DNA of 64,000 nt, taken from assembly GCA_964370985.1 (NCBI GenBank), contig CAYJLE010000013.1, forward strand, positions 9,988-73,987, in the 5' to 3' direction. This stretch comes from JAHDVS01 sp964370985. Its GTDB lineage: Bacteria > Actinomycetota > Thermoleophilia > Gaiellales > Gaiellaceae. The notes below the pieces were generated by a model. It saw nothing but the letters and a program-made list of their open reading frames with translations, had not been told where the DNA came from and made no database searches. Positions 32,717 to 40,685 of the stretch are shown here, piece by piece (position 1 is the stretch's first letter; every line of letters begins with the position of its first letter). Position numbers and translations under genes: made by a program.

Positions 32717-33594
32717 TCGAGCCGGCCGCCAGCCGCAGGCGCGGGCTCGGTCGCGGGCTCGAGCTGCTGATCGGGCCGGGCCCGGCCGCGGACGAGCTCG
32801 TGCAGATCCCGGTTGGCTCGATCCGCCCGAACCGCCGCCAGCCTCGCCGCCGCTTCGACGGTGAGGCGGTGTCGGAGCTCGCCGAGTCGGTACGCGTGCA
32901 GGGCGTGATCCAGCCGGTGCTCGTGCGGGCGGACGCCGACGGCGCGTACGAGCTGATCGCCGGCGAGCGCCGCTGGCGCGCCGCCCGCCTGGCGGGCCTT
33001 CCGACCATCCCGGCCGTCGTGCGGGAGGCCGACGACCGCGACGCTCTCCTGCTCGCGCTCGTCGAGAACGTCGCGCGCGAGAACCTGTCTCCGGTCGAGG
33101 AGTCGCGGGCCTACGCCGCGCTGATGGACGAGTTCGATCTCTCGCTCGGCGATGTGGCCGAACGGGTCGGACGCTCCAAGCCCTCGGTCTCCAACCGCCT
33201 GCGCCTGCTCGAGCTGCCCGAGGACGTGCTCGCGCTCGTCGAGCGCGGACAGCTGAGCGAGGGCCACGCCCGCGCGATCCTCGCCGTTCCGGATCACGAG
33301 CACCGCCGCGAGCTGGCGCGCAGGATCGTCCGCCAGGGCCTCTCCGTCCGCTCCGCCGAGCGGGCGGCCCGCTGGGCCGGTGCCCGGACGCGCCCGAGAC
33401 GCGCCTCTGGTGCGCCCGTCGATCCCGCGCTCGCCGACCGCGCCAGGGTCGCGCTCGGGCGGGTCACCGGCGCCGACGTCCGAGTCGCCGCGGGCCGCCT
33501 CGAGATCGCGTTCGACGACGAGATCCGCCTCGAGGAGATCGTCGAGGCGCTGGAGCGGGTCGGCCAGTTGCTCGCCGCCGACGGCGCGAGCTGA
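32713..33594 (+). CDS. parB: Chromosome-partitioning CTPase ParB (Spo0J)
   Basis: A 293-residue ParB. The N-terminus GLGRGLELLIGPG is the ParA-contact segment. CTP-binding motifs are RRFDGEAVSELAESVRVQGV, ELIAGERRWRAARLAG and LVENVARENLSPVEESRAY. The HTH is LGDVAERVGRSKPSVSNRLR, and the C-terminal dimerisation domain is LEIAFDDEIRLEEIVEALER. It loads on parS and spreads. One possible parS-like site lies at 47192. ATG 32713 overlaps the parA stop (ATGA). Confidence 0.95.
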   Translation: MIEPAASRRRGLGRGLELLIGPGPAADELVQIPVGSIRPNRRQPRRRFDGEAVSELAESVRVQGVIQPVLVRADADGAYELIAGERRWRAARLAGLPTIPAVVREADDRDALLLALVENVARENLSPVEESRAYAALMDEFDLSLGDVAERVGRSKPSVSNRLRLLELPEDVLALVERGQLSEGHARAILAVPDHEHRRELARRIVRQGLSVRSAERAARWAGARTRPRRASGAPVDPALADRARVALGRVTGADVRVAAGRLEIAFDDEIRLEEIVEALERVGQLLAADGAS

Positions 33595-33598
33595 CGGC

Positions 33599-33604
33599 TA
33601 CAAT
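33599..33604 (+). promoter_or_regulatory. -10 box for tRNA-Ile
   Basis: TACAAT, 11 nt before the tRNA-Ile 5' end, overlapping the end of the 21-nt gap after parB. It is a good -10 with no clear -35 at normal spacing. Confidence 0.5.
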
Positions 33605-33615
33605 CGCGCTCGCTC

Positions 33616-33689
<74 letters not shown>

Positions 33690-33786
33690 TCTCGACGCGC
33701 GCGGGGAGGCGCCGACCGGTCGCGAGGAGGCGCGCCGGGGCGCTGCTAAGATCCGCCGCGGGGCCTTCGGGGCCGTCCCGGGTCGC

Positions 33787-34281
33787 ATGCCGATGCAGGA
33801 GATGGTCATCTACGGGGTGAGCTTCGACATGGTCGGCAAGCAGCCGATCGTGCTCCTGAAGACGTCCGAGGGCAACAAGTTCCTCCCGATCTGGATCGGC
33901 CATCCCGAAGCCGCGGCGATCCTGATGAGGCTCCAGGGGGCCTCGACGCCGCGCCCGATGACGCACGACCTCGTCACAGACATGCTCTCTCACCTCGAGG
34001 TGCGCGTGATGCGAATCGCGGTCACCGAGCTTCGCGACAACACGTTCTACGCCATGATCACGCTCCAGGTGAACGGCGCCGAGATCGAGATCGACTCGCG
34101 CCCGAGCGACGCGATCGCCCTCGCCGTTCGCGCCGACGCGCCCATCTTCGCCGCCGACGCGGTGATCGAGGAGAGCGCGATCGAGTTCGAGCACGAGGAC
34201 GTCGACGAGGACGCGATCGTGGAGGAGTTCAGGAAGTTCCTCGAGGACGTCTCGCCCGAGGACTTCACGCAGGGCGAGTAG
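33787..34281 (+). CDS. Bifunctional nuclease family protein (DUF151)
   Basis: A 164-residue DUF151 protein: YGVSFDMVGKQPIVLLKT, LPIWIGHPEAAAILMRL, TPRPMTHDLVTDML, and IEIDSRPSDAIALAVR, followed by an acidic C-terminal tail (EHEDVDEDAIVEEFRKFL). Plant and archaeal relatives have RNase and DNase activity; the bacterial function is not settled. ATG 33787 is used, and ATG 33793 is a near alternative. A TAAGAT -10-like box lies at 33747-33752. Its 3' end overlaps chorismate mutase by 17 bases. Confidence 0.85.
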   Translation: MPMQEMVIYGVSFDMVGKQPIVLLKTSEGNKFLPIWIGHPEAAAILMRLQGASTPRPMTHDLVTDMLSHLEVRVMRIAVTELRDNTFYAMITLQVNGAEIEIDSRPSDAIALAVRADAPIFAADAVIEESAIEFEHEDVDEDAIVEEFRKFLEDVSPEDFTQGE

Positions 34282-34567
34282 GCGCCCCTGCCGCCGCCTC
34301 GCGCTTGATCACGTCGAGGAGAGACGCGTAGAGGCGACGCAGGCCGTCGCTCGAGAGGGGCCCGCCGTTCAGTTGTTCGAGGTCGGCGACGAGCGCGTCC
34401 TCGCGGGCCGGATCGACGAGCGGGTAGCCGCGCTCGCGCTTGTACGCGTGGAGCTCGCGGACGAGCTCGAGTCGCCGGTTGACCGCCCCGAGCAACTCCC
34501 GGTCCGCGGCGGAGATGCGCTCCCTGAGCTCGCGCACCACGGGGTCGCTCGACCAGGTCGTCTCCAT
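34265..34567 (-). CDS. Chorismate mutase, AroQ class
   Basis: A 100-residue all-helical protein. The AroQ pattern is visible: LRERISAADRELLGAVNRRL, VRELHAYKRERG, LVDPAREDALV and YASLLDVIKRE, including Arg, Lys and Glu active-site positions. It converts chorismate to prephenate for Phe and Tyr. It is the last gene of the 38.3-34.3 kb operon, with a 1-base TGATG overlap with the archease gene. Confidence 0.85.
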   Translation of the reverse strand: METTWSSDPVVRELRERISAADRELLGAVNRRLELVRELHAYKRERGYPLVDPAREDALVADLEQLNGGPLSSDGLRRLYASLLDVIKREAAAGAPTRPA

Positions 34568-34980
34568 CAGACGTCAAGGATAACCCGGGCGTGCCAACCG
34601 TCCGCGTCGCGGGTGACCGAGAGCCGGTGGTAGGTCGCCGCCTTGACCCCGCCGACCAGAGCGTGGCGTCCCGGGTCGCCCTGCTCGCCGTGGAGGATGG
34701 CACGGCAGGCGGTGGGAGACCACGCGGTGATCTCGATTCGCCGCCACACGACGCCTCGCCCCTCGAACAGGAACAGAAGCTCGTTCAGCCACGCGACCAG
34801 GAGCTCGCCCGCGTCCGCGGCGGCCACGGAGATCTCGTACCGTTCGCGCTCGCGCACGCCGCCGGGCTCGCAGAGCCGCGAGAGGAGCGCCAGGCCCGCC
34901 TCCGCGAACAGCGACGCCCCGTCGGGCGCGTCCACCAGCAGCCCGACATCGGCCTGGTGCTCGAACGTCTCCCAGGGCAT
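34567..34980 (-). CDS. Archease family protein
   Basis: A 137-residue archease: FEHQADVGLLVDAPDGASLF, LVAWLNELLFLFEGRGVVWR and ALVGGVKAATYHRLSV with the C-terminal DADGWHARVILDV. The metal-binding Asp near the N-terminus (EHQADVG) and the terminal Asp (ILDV) are both present. Archease normally activates the RNA ligase RtcB, but no rtcB is in this window. It sits between a CPBP protease and chorismate mutase with 1-base overlaps on both sides. Confidence 0.85.
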   Translation of the reverse strand: MPWETFEHQADVGLLVDAPDGASLFAEAGLALLSRLCEPGGVRERERYEISVAAADAGELLVAWLNELLFLFEGRGVVWRRIEITAWSPTACRAILHGEQGDPGRHALVGGVKAATYHRLSVTRDADGWHARVILDV

Positions 34981-35678
34981 CAGGCGACGAAGAAGGCGGC
35001 CACACCGAGGCCGTTGTAGGCGGCGTGGGCAAGCACCCCCGGCCAGACGGAGTCGGTGCGCACGCGCAGCCAGGCGAGGAGAAGGCCGAAGAACCCGAGC
35101 GCGGGCAGCGCGACGAGAATTCCGTGGGCGAGGCCGAAGATCACCGACGTGGCGACCATGGCGAGGGGTGCCCCCGCGAAGCGCAGCACGCTGACCCCGA
35201 GGCCGCGGTAGAAGAGCTCCTCGGCGAACGGGACCACGGTGACGATCACCACGGCGTTGAGGACGAAGGGCGCGGCCCGCTCGGGCTGCCACTCCGCGGG
35301 CTCGAGGCCCTGCTCACGGCCGGCGTGCAGTACCGGCTCGAGCGCCGCCGACACGATCAGGGCCAGCACGACGGCGCCCGCGACGAGCAGCAGGGTCCGC
35401 GCCGGGAAACGGCGCAGACCGAGCGAGCCGAGCCGCTGCGGCATCATCGAGGCGGCCCAGATCGACGCCCCGATCAGGATCCCGTAGAGGAAGACCGAGC
35501 CGATCGCGAGCGAGTACCCGTACAGCGGCTCGTCCTCGACACTGTCGCTGCCGGAGTCCCCGAGCGCGAACGCCGCCGCGACCTGGAGGCCCGCGAGGGC
35601 GAGCCACAGCGCGAGCGCTGCGCTAGAGCCGCGCGAGCGACCGGGCGAAGTCGGCGACGATGTCGGCAGCATCCTCAC
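34980..35678 (-). CDS. CPBP-family intramembrane metalloprotease (CAAX-like)
   Basis: A 232-residue membrane protein of about six segments. The Abi/CPBP motifs are all present: PFAEELFYRGLGVSVLRF (EExxxR), FGLAHG (FxxxH), and HAAYNGLGVAAFF (HxxxN). The family includes prenyl-CAAX-type proteases; the substrate here is unknown. ATG 35678 gives a 56-base overlap with the PLP-lyase gene. No internal ATG or GTG offers a shorter start before the first membrane segment, so the overlap may be real. Confidence 0.82.
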   Translation of the reverse strand: MRMLPTSSPTSPGRSRGSSAALALWLALAGLQVAAAFALGDSGSDSVEDEPLYGYSLAIGSVFLYGILIGASIWAASMMPQRLGSLGLRRFPARTLLLVAGAVVLALIVSAALEPVLHAGREQGLEPAEWQPERAAPFVLNAVVIVTVVPFAEELFYRGLGVSVLRFAGAPLAMVATSVIFGLAHGILVALPALGFFGLLLAWLRVRTDSVWPGVLAHAAYNGLGVAAFFVA

Positions 35679-36786
35679 AGCCTACGGAGACGCGCACGAG
35701 GCCCGGGGAGATGCCGATCTCCGCGAGCCGCTCGGGCGGGTAATGCCGGTGGCTCGTCGACGCCGGGTGGTGGACGACCGTCTCGACGCCGCCCAGGCTC
35801 GTTGCCCGGGCGGCCAGGCAGAGCCCGTTCATGAACCGCTCGCCGCCCTCCCGGCCACCGGCGATCTCGGCGGCCATCATCCCGCCGAACCCGTCGAGCT
35901 GCCGCTTCGCCAGCTCGTGCTGCGGGAAGCCGGGCAGGCCCGCGTAGTGGACACGCGTGACGGCGGGATGCCCCTCGAGAAACGTCGCGAGCGTGAGCGC
36001 GTTCTCGCACTGCCGCGCCACGCGCAGCCCGAGCGTCTTCAGGCCGCGGCGAAGCAGGTAGGCCGGGAACGGGTCGAGCACCCCGCCCAGATCGGTGAGC
36101 GTATCTCGCACGCGCCCGACGAGCTCGCGCGAGCCGCAGACGATCCCGGCGGTGACGTCGTGGTGGCCGTTCAGGTACTTCGTGGCGGAGTGGCAGACGA
36201 GGTCGGCGCCGTGCTCGAGCGGACGGCAGAGCACGGGCGACGCGAAGGTGTTGTCGACCACGAGCAGACCCTCGCCCTTGCGCTTCGCGAGCGCGCCCAG
36301 GTCAGCGACGGGGAAGCCGGGGTTCGCGATTGTCTCGGCGTAGAGGACACGGGCGGGCTGGTCCCAGGCGGGCAGGTCGGTGGCGTCCACGTAGACGACG
36401 TCGACTCCGAACGGGCGCAGATGGCGCTCGATCAGGCTGTACGTGTTGCCGTACAGCTGCGTGGCCGCGAGGAGGCGGTCACCGGGCCGCAGCACGGTGA
36501 GCAGCGCCGTCGCGATCGCGGCCATCCCGGACGAGAACGCCTGGCCGTCCTCGGCCCCCTCGAGCTCGGCGCAGACGCTGCCGACCTCGTCGACCGTCGG
36601 GTTGGCGAGCCGCGAGTACGTGTGGCCGGGAAGCTCGCCCGCCATCGTGCGGCCGAGCTCGTCGGCGGTCTCGAAGGCGAACGTCGTGGCGCTCACGATC
36701 GGCTGCACCAGGGGCCGGCCCCGGCCCGCCGGGGCGGGCCGCCCGTGAATCGCCCTCGTCGCCGGTCCGCGCTTCTCGTCGCTCAT
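35623..36786 (-). CDS. Cystathionine gamma-synthase / methionine gamma-lyase family PLP enzyme
   Basis: A 387-residue Cys/Met-metabolism fold type I PLP enzyme. YSRLANPTVDEV, SSGMAAIATALLTVLRPGD, QLYGNTYSLI, VVDNTFASPVLCRPLEHGAD and the PLP-lysine motif SATKYLNGHHDVTAG are present. SLGGVETVVHHPAST is near the C-terminus. It makes or breaks C-S bonds in methionine/cysteine metabolism, and synthase versus lyase cannot be settled by reading. It starts 10 nt after the HAD gene. Confidence 0.88.
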   Translation of the reverse strand: MSDEKRGPATRAIHGRPAPAGRGRPLVQPIVSATTFAFETADELGRTMAGELPGHTYSRLANPTVDEVGSVCAELEGAEDGQAFSSGMAAIATALLTVLRPGDRLLAATQLYGNTYSLIERHLRPFGVDVVYVDATDLPAWDQPARVLYAETIANPGFPVADLGALAKRKGEGLLVVDNTFASPVLCRPLEHGADLVCHSATKYLNGHHDVTAGIVCGSRELVGRVRDTLTDLGGVLDPFPAYLLRRGLKTLGLRVARQCENALTLATFLEGHPAVTRVHYAGLPGFPQHELAKRQLDGFGGMMAAEIAGGREGGERFMNGLCLAARATSLGGVETVVHHPASTSHRHYPPERLAEIGISPGLVRVSVGCEDAADIVADFARSLARL

Positions 36787-36796
36787 CCGTCCTCCC

Positions 36797-37435
36797 TCAC
36801 AATCCGAGCCGCGCCGGCAGCGTAGCGAGCGGCACGGGCTCGAACGCGAGCCCGGCGGCCGCTGCCCCGACCCGATCGACCTCCTCGTCGCCGATGTGCA
36901 GCGCCCTCCCCGGGACCACCCCGAGCCGCTCGAGCGCGTGCGCGAAGACCCGGGGGTCGGGCTTCTCGACGCCGACGTCCGCCGACGCGAGGACTGCGTC
37001 GAAGCGATCCGCGATGCCGAGGCGGGCGAGGTGGTCGTGCAGGCTGACGTCCCAGTTCGCGGCGCAGGCGAGCGAGAGGCCCGCGGCGCGGAGCGCGTCG
37101 AGCGCCTCGCGGGTGCCCTCGGCGAGCGAGAACACGATCGAGCCGACGAACGCGGGGACGAACTCGGCGGCGTCGAGGGCGGCGTCCGCCTCGGTCAGGA
37201 ACACGCTGACGCACTCCTGTCGCAGGACGGCGAGACTGGTCGCGTCGCGCCCGCGCAGCGAGCGCGGGCGGTAGTAGGCGGCCTCCGCGCGGAAGGCCCG
37301 GCGGACCGCGCCAACGTCCCGCTCCACGCCGCGCGCGGCCAGCTCGAGCCGCAGGCGCTCGGCCGGATCCTCGAGCACGACGAGCGTCCCGAACGCGTCG
37401 ACGGTGACGGCGTCGAGGGCGTCAGCGGAAGGCAT
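36797..37435 (-). CDS. HAD-superfamily hydrolase (subfamily IA)
   Basis: A 212-residue HAD protein. Motif I is VTVDAFGTLVVLEDP, the second catalytic acid region is altered (VDAFGTL lacks DxD), motif II is ACAANWDVSLHDHL, motif III VEKPDPRVFAHAL and motif IV ALHIGDEEVDRVGAA. The missing second Asp of DxD suggests it may not be a standard phosphatase, as in some dehalogenases or binding-only HADs. It overlaps the upstream lipoprotein gene by 14 bases. Confidence 0.8.
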   Translation of the reverse strand: MPSADALDAVTVDAFGTLVVLEDPAERLRLELAARGVERDVGAVRRAFRAEAAYYRPRSLRGRDATSLAVLRQECVSVFLTEADAALDAAEFVPAFVGSIVFSLAEGTREALDALRAAGLSLACAANWDVSLHDHLARLGIADRFDAVLASADVGVEKPDPRVFAHALERLGVVPGRALHIGDEEVDRVGAAAAGLAFEPVPLATLPARLGL

Positions 37436-38336
37436 CGGGGTGCAGCGCGAGCGCGACCGCCTCGAGCGCCTGGGCGACGCGTGGGCCCGCTCTGGTCACG
37501 AGCTCGGCGGCCAGGACGACGAAGCGGCCGTCGCGGGTGGCGGCGAGGGAAGCGGTGTCCGGGCTCTTGCGGAGGGCCTCGAGAGTGACGTCGCTGTCGG
37601 AGGTCGCCAGGTACACGTCGGGGTCGGCGGCGAGCAGCTCGTCGAGCGGGAACGGCCCGAGACCCGCCTTGCCGGCGGCCACGTTCGTTCCGTGCGCGCG
37701 GGCGATCAGGTCGGCGAGGAGGGAGCGGTCTGGAATCGTGATGAAGAAGCCGGTGTCGACGAACGCCGACACGGTCTCGACGGCGGCGAGGCGGCTCTCG
37801 ACGGCGGCGACATCCTCCTTGACGGAGGCGAGCAGGTGTCGTGCCTCGACAGGCTCGCCCAGGAGCCATCCGAGCTCGACGATCGCCCGCTTGACGTCGT
37901 CGATCGAGCTTGCCGGCTGGAGATAGACGGGGACGTCGGTCTGGCGCTCGATCTGGGTCAGGTCGACGCGATCGGTGTTCGGCGCCGCGATCAGCAGGTC
38001 CGGCTCGAGCGCGACTGCCCTGGCGACGTCGATCTGTCCAGTCGACCGCACGACTTCCTCGGCCGTCACCCCCGCGGCGGGCTCGTAGCCGGCAGGGATC
38101 CCGACCAGCCGCTCCGCGGCGCCGAGCGCAGCCACGAGCTCCGCGGCCCCCGCGTCGAGCGCAACGATCCGTTGCGGCGGGGCGGAGAGCTCGAGCGGTG
38201 CGTCGCCGGCGCCCTGGACGGTCACGGGGTAGGGCGGCGGAAGCTCCGCGGTCGGCTCGCTGCGCTCGCTGCAACCTGCCACGACGGCGGCCGCTGCGGC
38301 GAGAGCGACGAGCGCGGAGAGGGCACGGGCGGGCAC
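37422..38336 (-). CDS. Periplasmic-binding lipoprotein, BtuF/FepB-type (orphan)
   Basis: A 304-residue cluster A-II substrate-binding protein. The lipobox AVVAGC ends a 22-residue signal peptide. The binding fold shows PPQRIVALDAGAAELVAALG, EPDLLIAAPNTDRVDL and LPLDELLAADPDVYLATS-like segments typical of siderophore or cobalamin binders. No permease or ATPase gene is near, so it may share a transporter encoded elsewhere. The start is GTG 38336. It heads a minus-strand operon running to 34265. Confidence 0.82.
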   Translation of the reverse strand: MPARALSALVALAAAAAVVAGCSERSEPTAELPPPYPVTVQGAGDAPLELSAPPQRIVALDAGAAELVAALGAAERLVGIPAGYEPAAGVTAEEVVRSTGQIDVARAVALEPDLLIAAPNTDRVDLTQIERQTDVPVYLQPASSIDDVKRAIVELGWLLGEPVEARHLLASVKEDVAAVESRLAAVETVSAFVDTGFFITIPDRSLLADLIARAHGTNVAAGKAGLGPFPLDELLAADPDVYLATSDSDVTLEALRKSPDTASLAATRDGRFVVLAAELVTRAGPRVAQALEAVALALHPDAFR

Positions 38337-38484
38337 GTCGTGCTAATCCAACCACCAATCCCCGCTTCCGGGTAGCGGGTGCGCACGGCAGGAAGCCGCC
38401 CCCCCGCTCAGAACCACGTCGTGCGCAGAACGATTCGGCGCGGGCCGCAGCGGCTGCGATCATGCGTGGGGCACCATAGGAGCG

Positions 38485-40674
38485 GTGACACCAGGACCTG
38501 CAGGAAACGGGAACGGCCGCCGGAGGGCCGGCGTCGCCGGGATTCCCCGCGGCCGCCGCGGCCGCCGGCGCCGCCGCCGCCGCGGCCACGGCGGCCGCAT
38601 CACCGTTCTCGTGGGGCTCGCGGTGGTCTTCGCGATCGCGGCGGTGGTGGGAGCGGGAACGTTCGCGACCGCGGCGGCGCTCTGCGACGACGCCGAGCTG
38701 GCGTCGTTGCAGGAGGTCGCGATCGGGCAGAACACGTTCGTCTACGCCGCCGACGGGAGCTTTCTCGGCGCGATCCCGGCCGAGAACAACCGTCAGCCGC
38801 TCCACCTCGACGAGATGTCGCCCTGGCTCGCGAAGGCGGCGGTCGCGATCGAGGATCACCGCTTCTACGAGCACGGCGGCATCGACTGGGAGGGGATCGC
38901 GCGCGCGGCGTGGGCGAACTTCACGGAGCGCAAGGTCGTCCAGGGCGGCTCGACGATCACGCAGCAGCTCGTGCGCAACCTGTACCAGCCGGTGGGAACC
39001 GAGCGGACGCTGCAGCGCAAGATCAAGGAGGCCTGTCTCGCGCGCAAGCTGGACGGAACGTGGTCGAAGGACAAGATCCTCGAGACGTACATGAACCAGG
39101 TCTACTACGGCAACCGCGCCTACGGTGTGGAGGCCGCGGCGCAGACGTACTTCTCGAAGCCCGCGGGGGAGCTGACGCTGACCGAGGCGGCGCTGATCTC
39201 CGGCCTGCCCCAGGCTCCGTCGTATTACGATCCGTTCACGCACCAGAGGGAGGCGTGGAGCCGTCGCAACGACGTACTCGCGGCGATGCTCGTGGCCGGA
39301 TCGATCACGCAACGCCAGCACGACGAGGCCGTCGCCGAAGAGATCGTGCTCAGGCCGGGCCGCCTGTACACGGAGATCAAGGAGCCGTTCTTCTTCGGCT
39401 TCGTCCGCGAGCAGCTGATCGAGGCCTACGGCGCCGCGCGCGTCCGGGCCGGCGGGCTGCGCGTGTACACCACGATCGACCCGCGCTTCCAGCGGCTTGC
39501 CACGAAGGCCATTCGCGAGACGCTCGACGACCCGTCCGATCCCGCCTCCGCGATCGTGGCGATCAACCCCGCCAACGGCGCGATCAGGGCGATGGTGTCC
39601 GTGGCGCCCGGGCAGCAGCGCTCCCAGTTCAACCTCGCCGCGCAGGGCCGCCGGCAAGCAGGATCGTCGTTCAAGACGTTCGTGCTCGCGGAGGCGATCC
39701 GCCGGGGCATCAACCCCGACTCCACCGTGTACATGTCGGCGCCGTTCAGGTGGCAGCCCGACCCCCAGAGCGAGCCGTGGGAGCCAAAGACCTACGACGG
39801 CAGCTACTACGGCCCCACGAGCCTGACCGCGGCCACGCTGCGCTCCGACAACTCCGTCTACGCGCGCCTCACGCTCGACCTCGGGCCCGAGAGCATCGTC
39901 AAGATCGCCCACCAGATGGGGATCCGCTCGTCGCTCCAGCCGGTGGCCTCGATCGGCCTGGGCTCGAACGACGTATCCGTTCTGGACATGGCGTCCGCGT
40001 ATGCCACGCTCGCGGCAGGAGGCATCTACTCGCAGCCGATGGCGATCCGCAAGGTGGTGCTGCCGAGTGGCGAGGTCGACACCGTAACGGGCTGGGGCAT
40101 CCCCCAGCGCAAGCGGATCTTCCCCGACGGGGTCGCCTACGAAGTGACCCGGATTCTCGGGCAGAACGTGCTGTCCGGCACCGGCACGCGCGCCTATTTC
40201 GGAAGGCCGGCGGCGGGCAAGACCGGTACGACCGATGACCACACGGACGCCTGGTTCTGCGGCTACACGCCGACCCTGTCGACCGCGGTGTGGGTCGGGT
40301 ACCCGAACGCGACTGTCTCGATGACGAACGTGCACGGCATCTCCGTGTCCGGCGGGTCGTTCCCGGCCGAGATCTGGAATCTGTTCGTCTCCCGCGCGCT
40401 CGCGTACACGCCGGCCGCCGACTTCCCGCCCCCGAGCCAGCTCGTCGCGTGGCGCCCCTGGCAGGGCCAGTACCAGCTCGAGGGCGACACGTCGACCGTC
40501 GAGACCGGGACGACGGAGACCGTCGAGACGGAGACTCGTCCCGGCACGACGACGACCGGCGGCGGGACGACCGAGCCGCCTCCGGTGACCGAGCCGCCTC
40601 CGGTGACCGAGCCGCCTCCGGTGACCGAGCCGCCCCCGCCCCCGCCGCCGCCGCCGACCGTCACCGTCGGGTAG
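38485..40674 (+). CDS. Class A penicillin-binding protein (transglycosylase/transpeptidase)
   Basis: A 729-residue bifunctional PBP. The N-terminus is a very Arg/Gly-rich cytoplasmic segment, then a membrane anchor ITVLVGLAVVFAIAAVVGAG. The GT51 domain has VAIEDHRFYEHGGIDW, GGSTITQQLVRN, KIKEACLARKLDG and YGNRAYGVEAAA. The transpeptidase has GSSFKTFVL (SxxK), SDNSVY (SxN) and KTGTTDD. The C-terminal tail after about residue 680 is Thr/Pro-rich with TEPPPV repeats, likely wall-spanning. It polymerises and crosslinks peptidoglycan. It starts at GTG 38485 near GGAG, divergent from the lipoprotein gene (148-nt gap). Confidence 0.93.
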   Translation: MTPGPAGNGNGRRRAGVAGIPRGRRGRRRRRRRGHGGRITVLVGLAVVFAIAAVVGAGTFATAAALCDDAELASLQEVAIGQNTFVYAADGSFLGAIPAENNRQPLHLDEMSPWLAKAAVAIEDHRFYEHGGIDWEGIARAAWANFTERKVVQGGSTITQQLVRNLYQPVGTERTLQRKIKEACLARKLDGTWSKDKILETYMNQVYYGNRAYGVEAAAQTYFSKPAGELTLTEAALISGLPQAPSYYDPFTHQREAWSRRNDVLAAMLVAGSITQRQHDEAVAEEIVLRPGRLYTEIKEPFFFGFVREQLIEAYGAARVRAGGLRVYTTIDPRFQRLATKAIRETLDDPSDPASAIVAINPANGAIRAMVSVAPGQQRSQFNLAAQGRRQAGSSFKTFVLAEAIRRGINPDSTVYMSAPFRWQPDPQSEPWEPKTYDGSYYGPTSLTAATLRSDNSVYARLTLDLGPESIVKIAHQMGIRSSLQPVASIGLGSNDVSVLDMASAYATLAAGGIYSQPMAIRKVVLPSGEVDTVTGWGIPQRKRIFPDGVAYEVTRILGQNVLSGTGTRAYFGRPAAGKTGTTDDHTDAWFCGYTPTLSTAVWVGYPNATVSMTNVHGISVSGGSFPAEIWNLFVSRALAYTPAADFPPPSQLVAWRPWQGQYQLEGDTSTVETGTTETVETETRPGTTTTGGGTTEPPPVTEPPPVTEPPPVTEPPPPPPPPPTVTVG
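40570..40623 (+). repeat. 18-bp tandem repeats in the PBP tail
   Basis: Three perfect 18-bp units (ACCGAGCCGCCTCCGGTG) plus a partial fourth copy encode TEPPPV repeated. They are in frame and coding, so this is a slippage-prone low-complexity tail, not a CRISPR or regulatory array. Confidence 0.88.
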
Positions 40675-40685
40675 GCCGGGCCCGG

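Noticed and set aside
37195..40335. Long minus-strand frame over 1,000 codons spanning the PBP and lipoprotein region
   Set aside because: It crosses the divergent PBP promoter gap and is antisense to clear PBP motifs. It is a shadow.
40570..40637. Direct repeats considered as a CRISPR-like or regulatory array
   Set aside because: Repeats are contiguous without spacers, in frame and encode TEPPPV units of the PBP tail.
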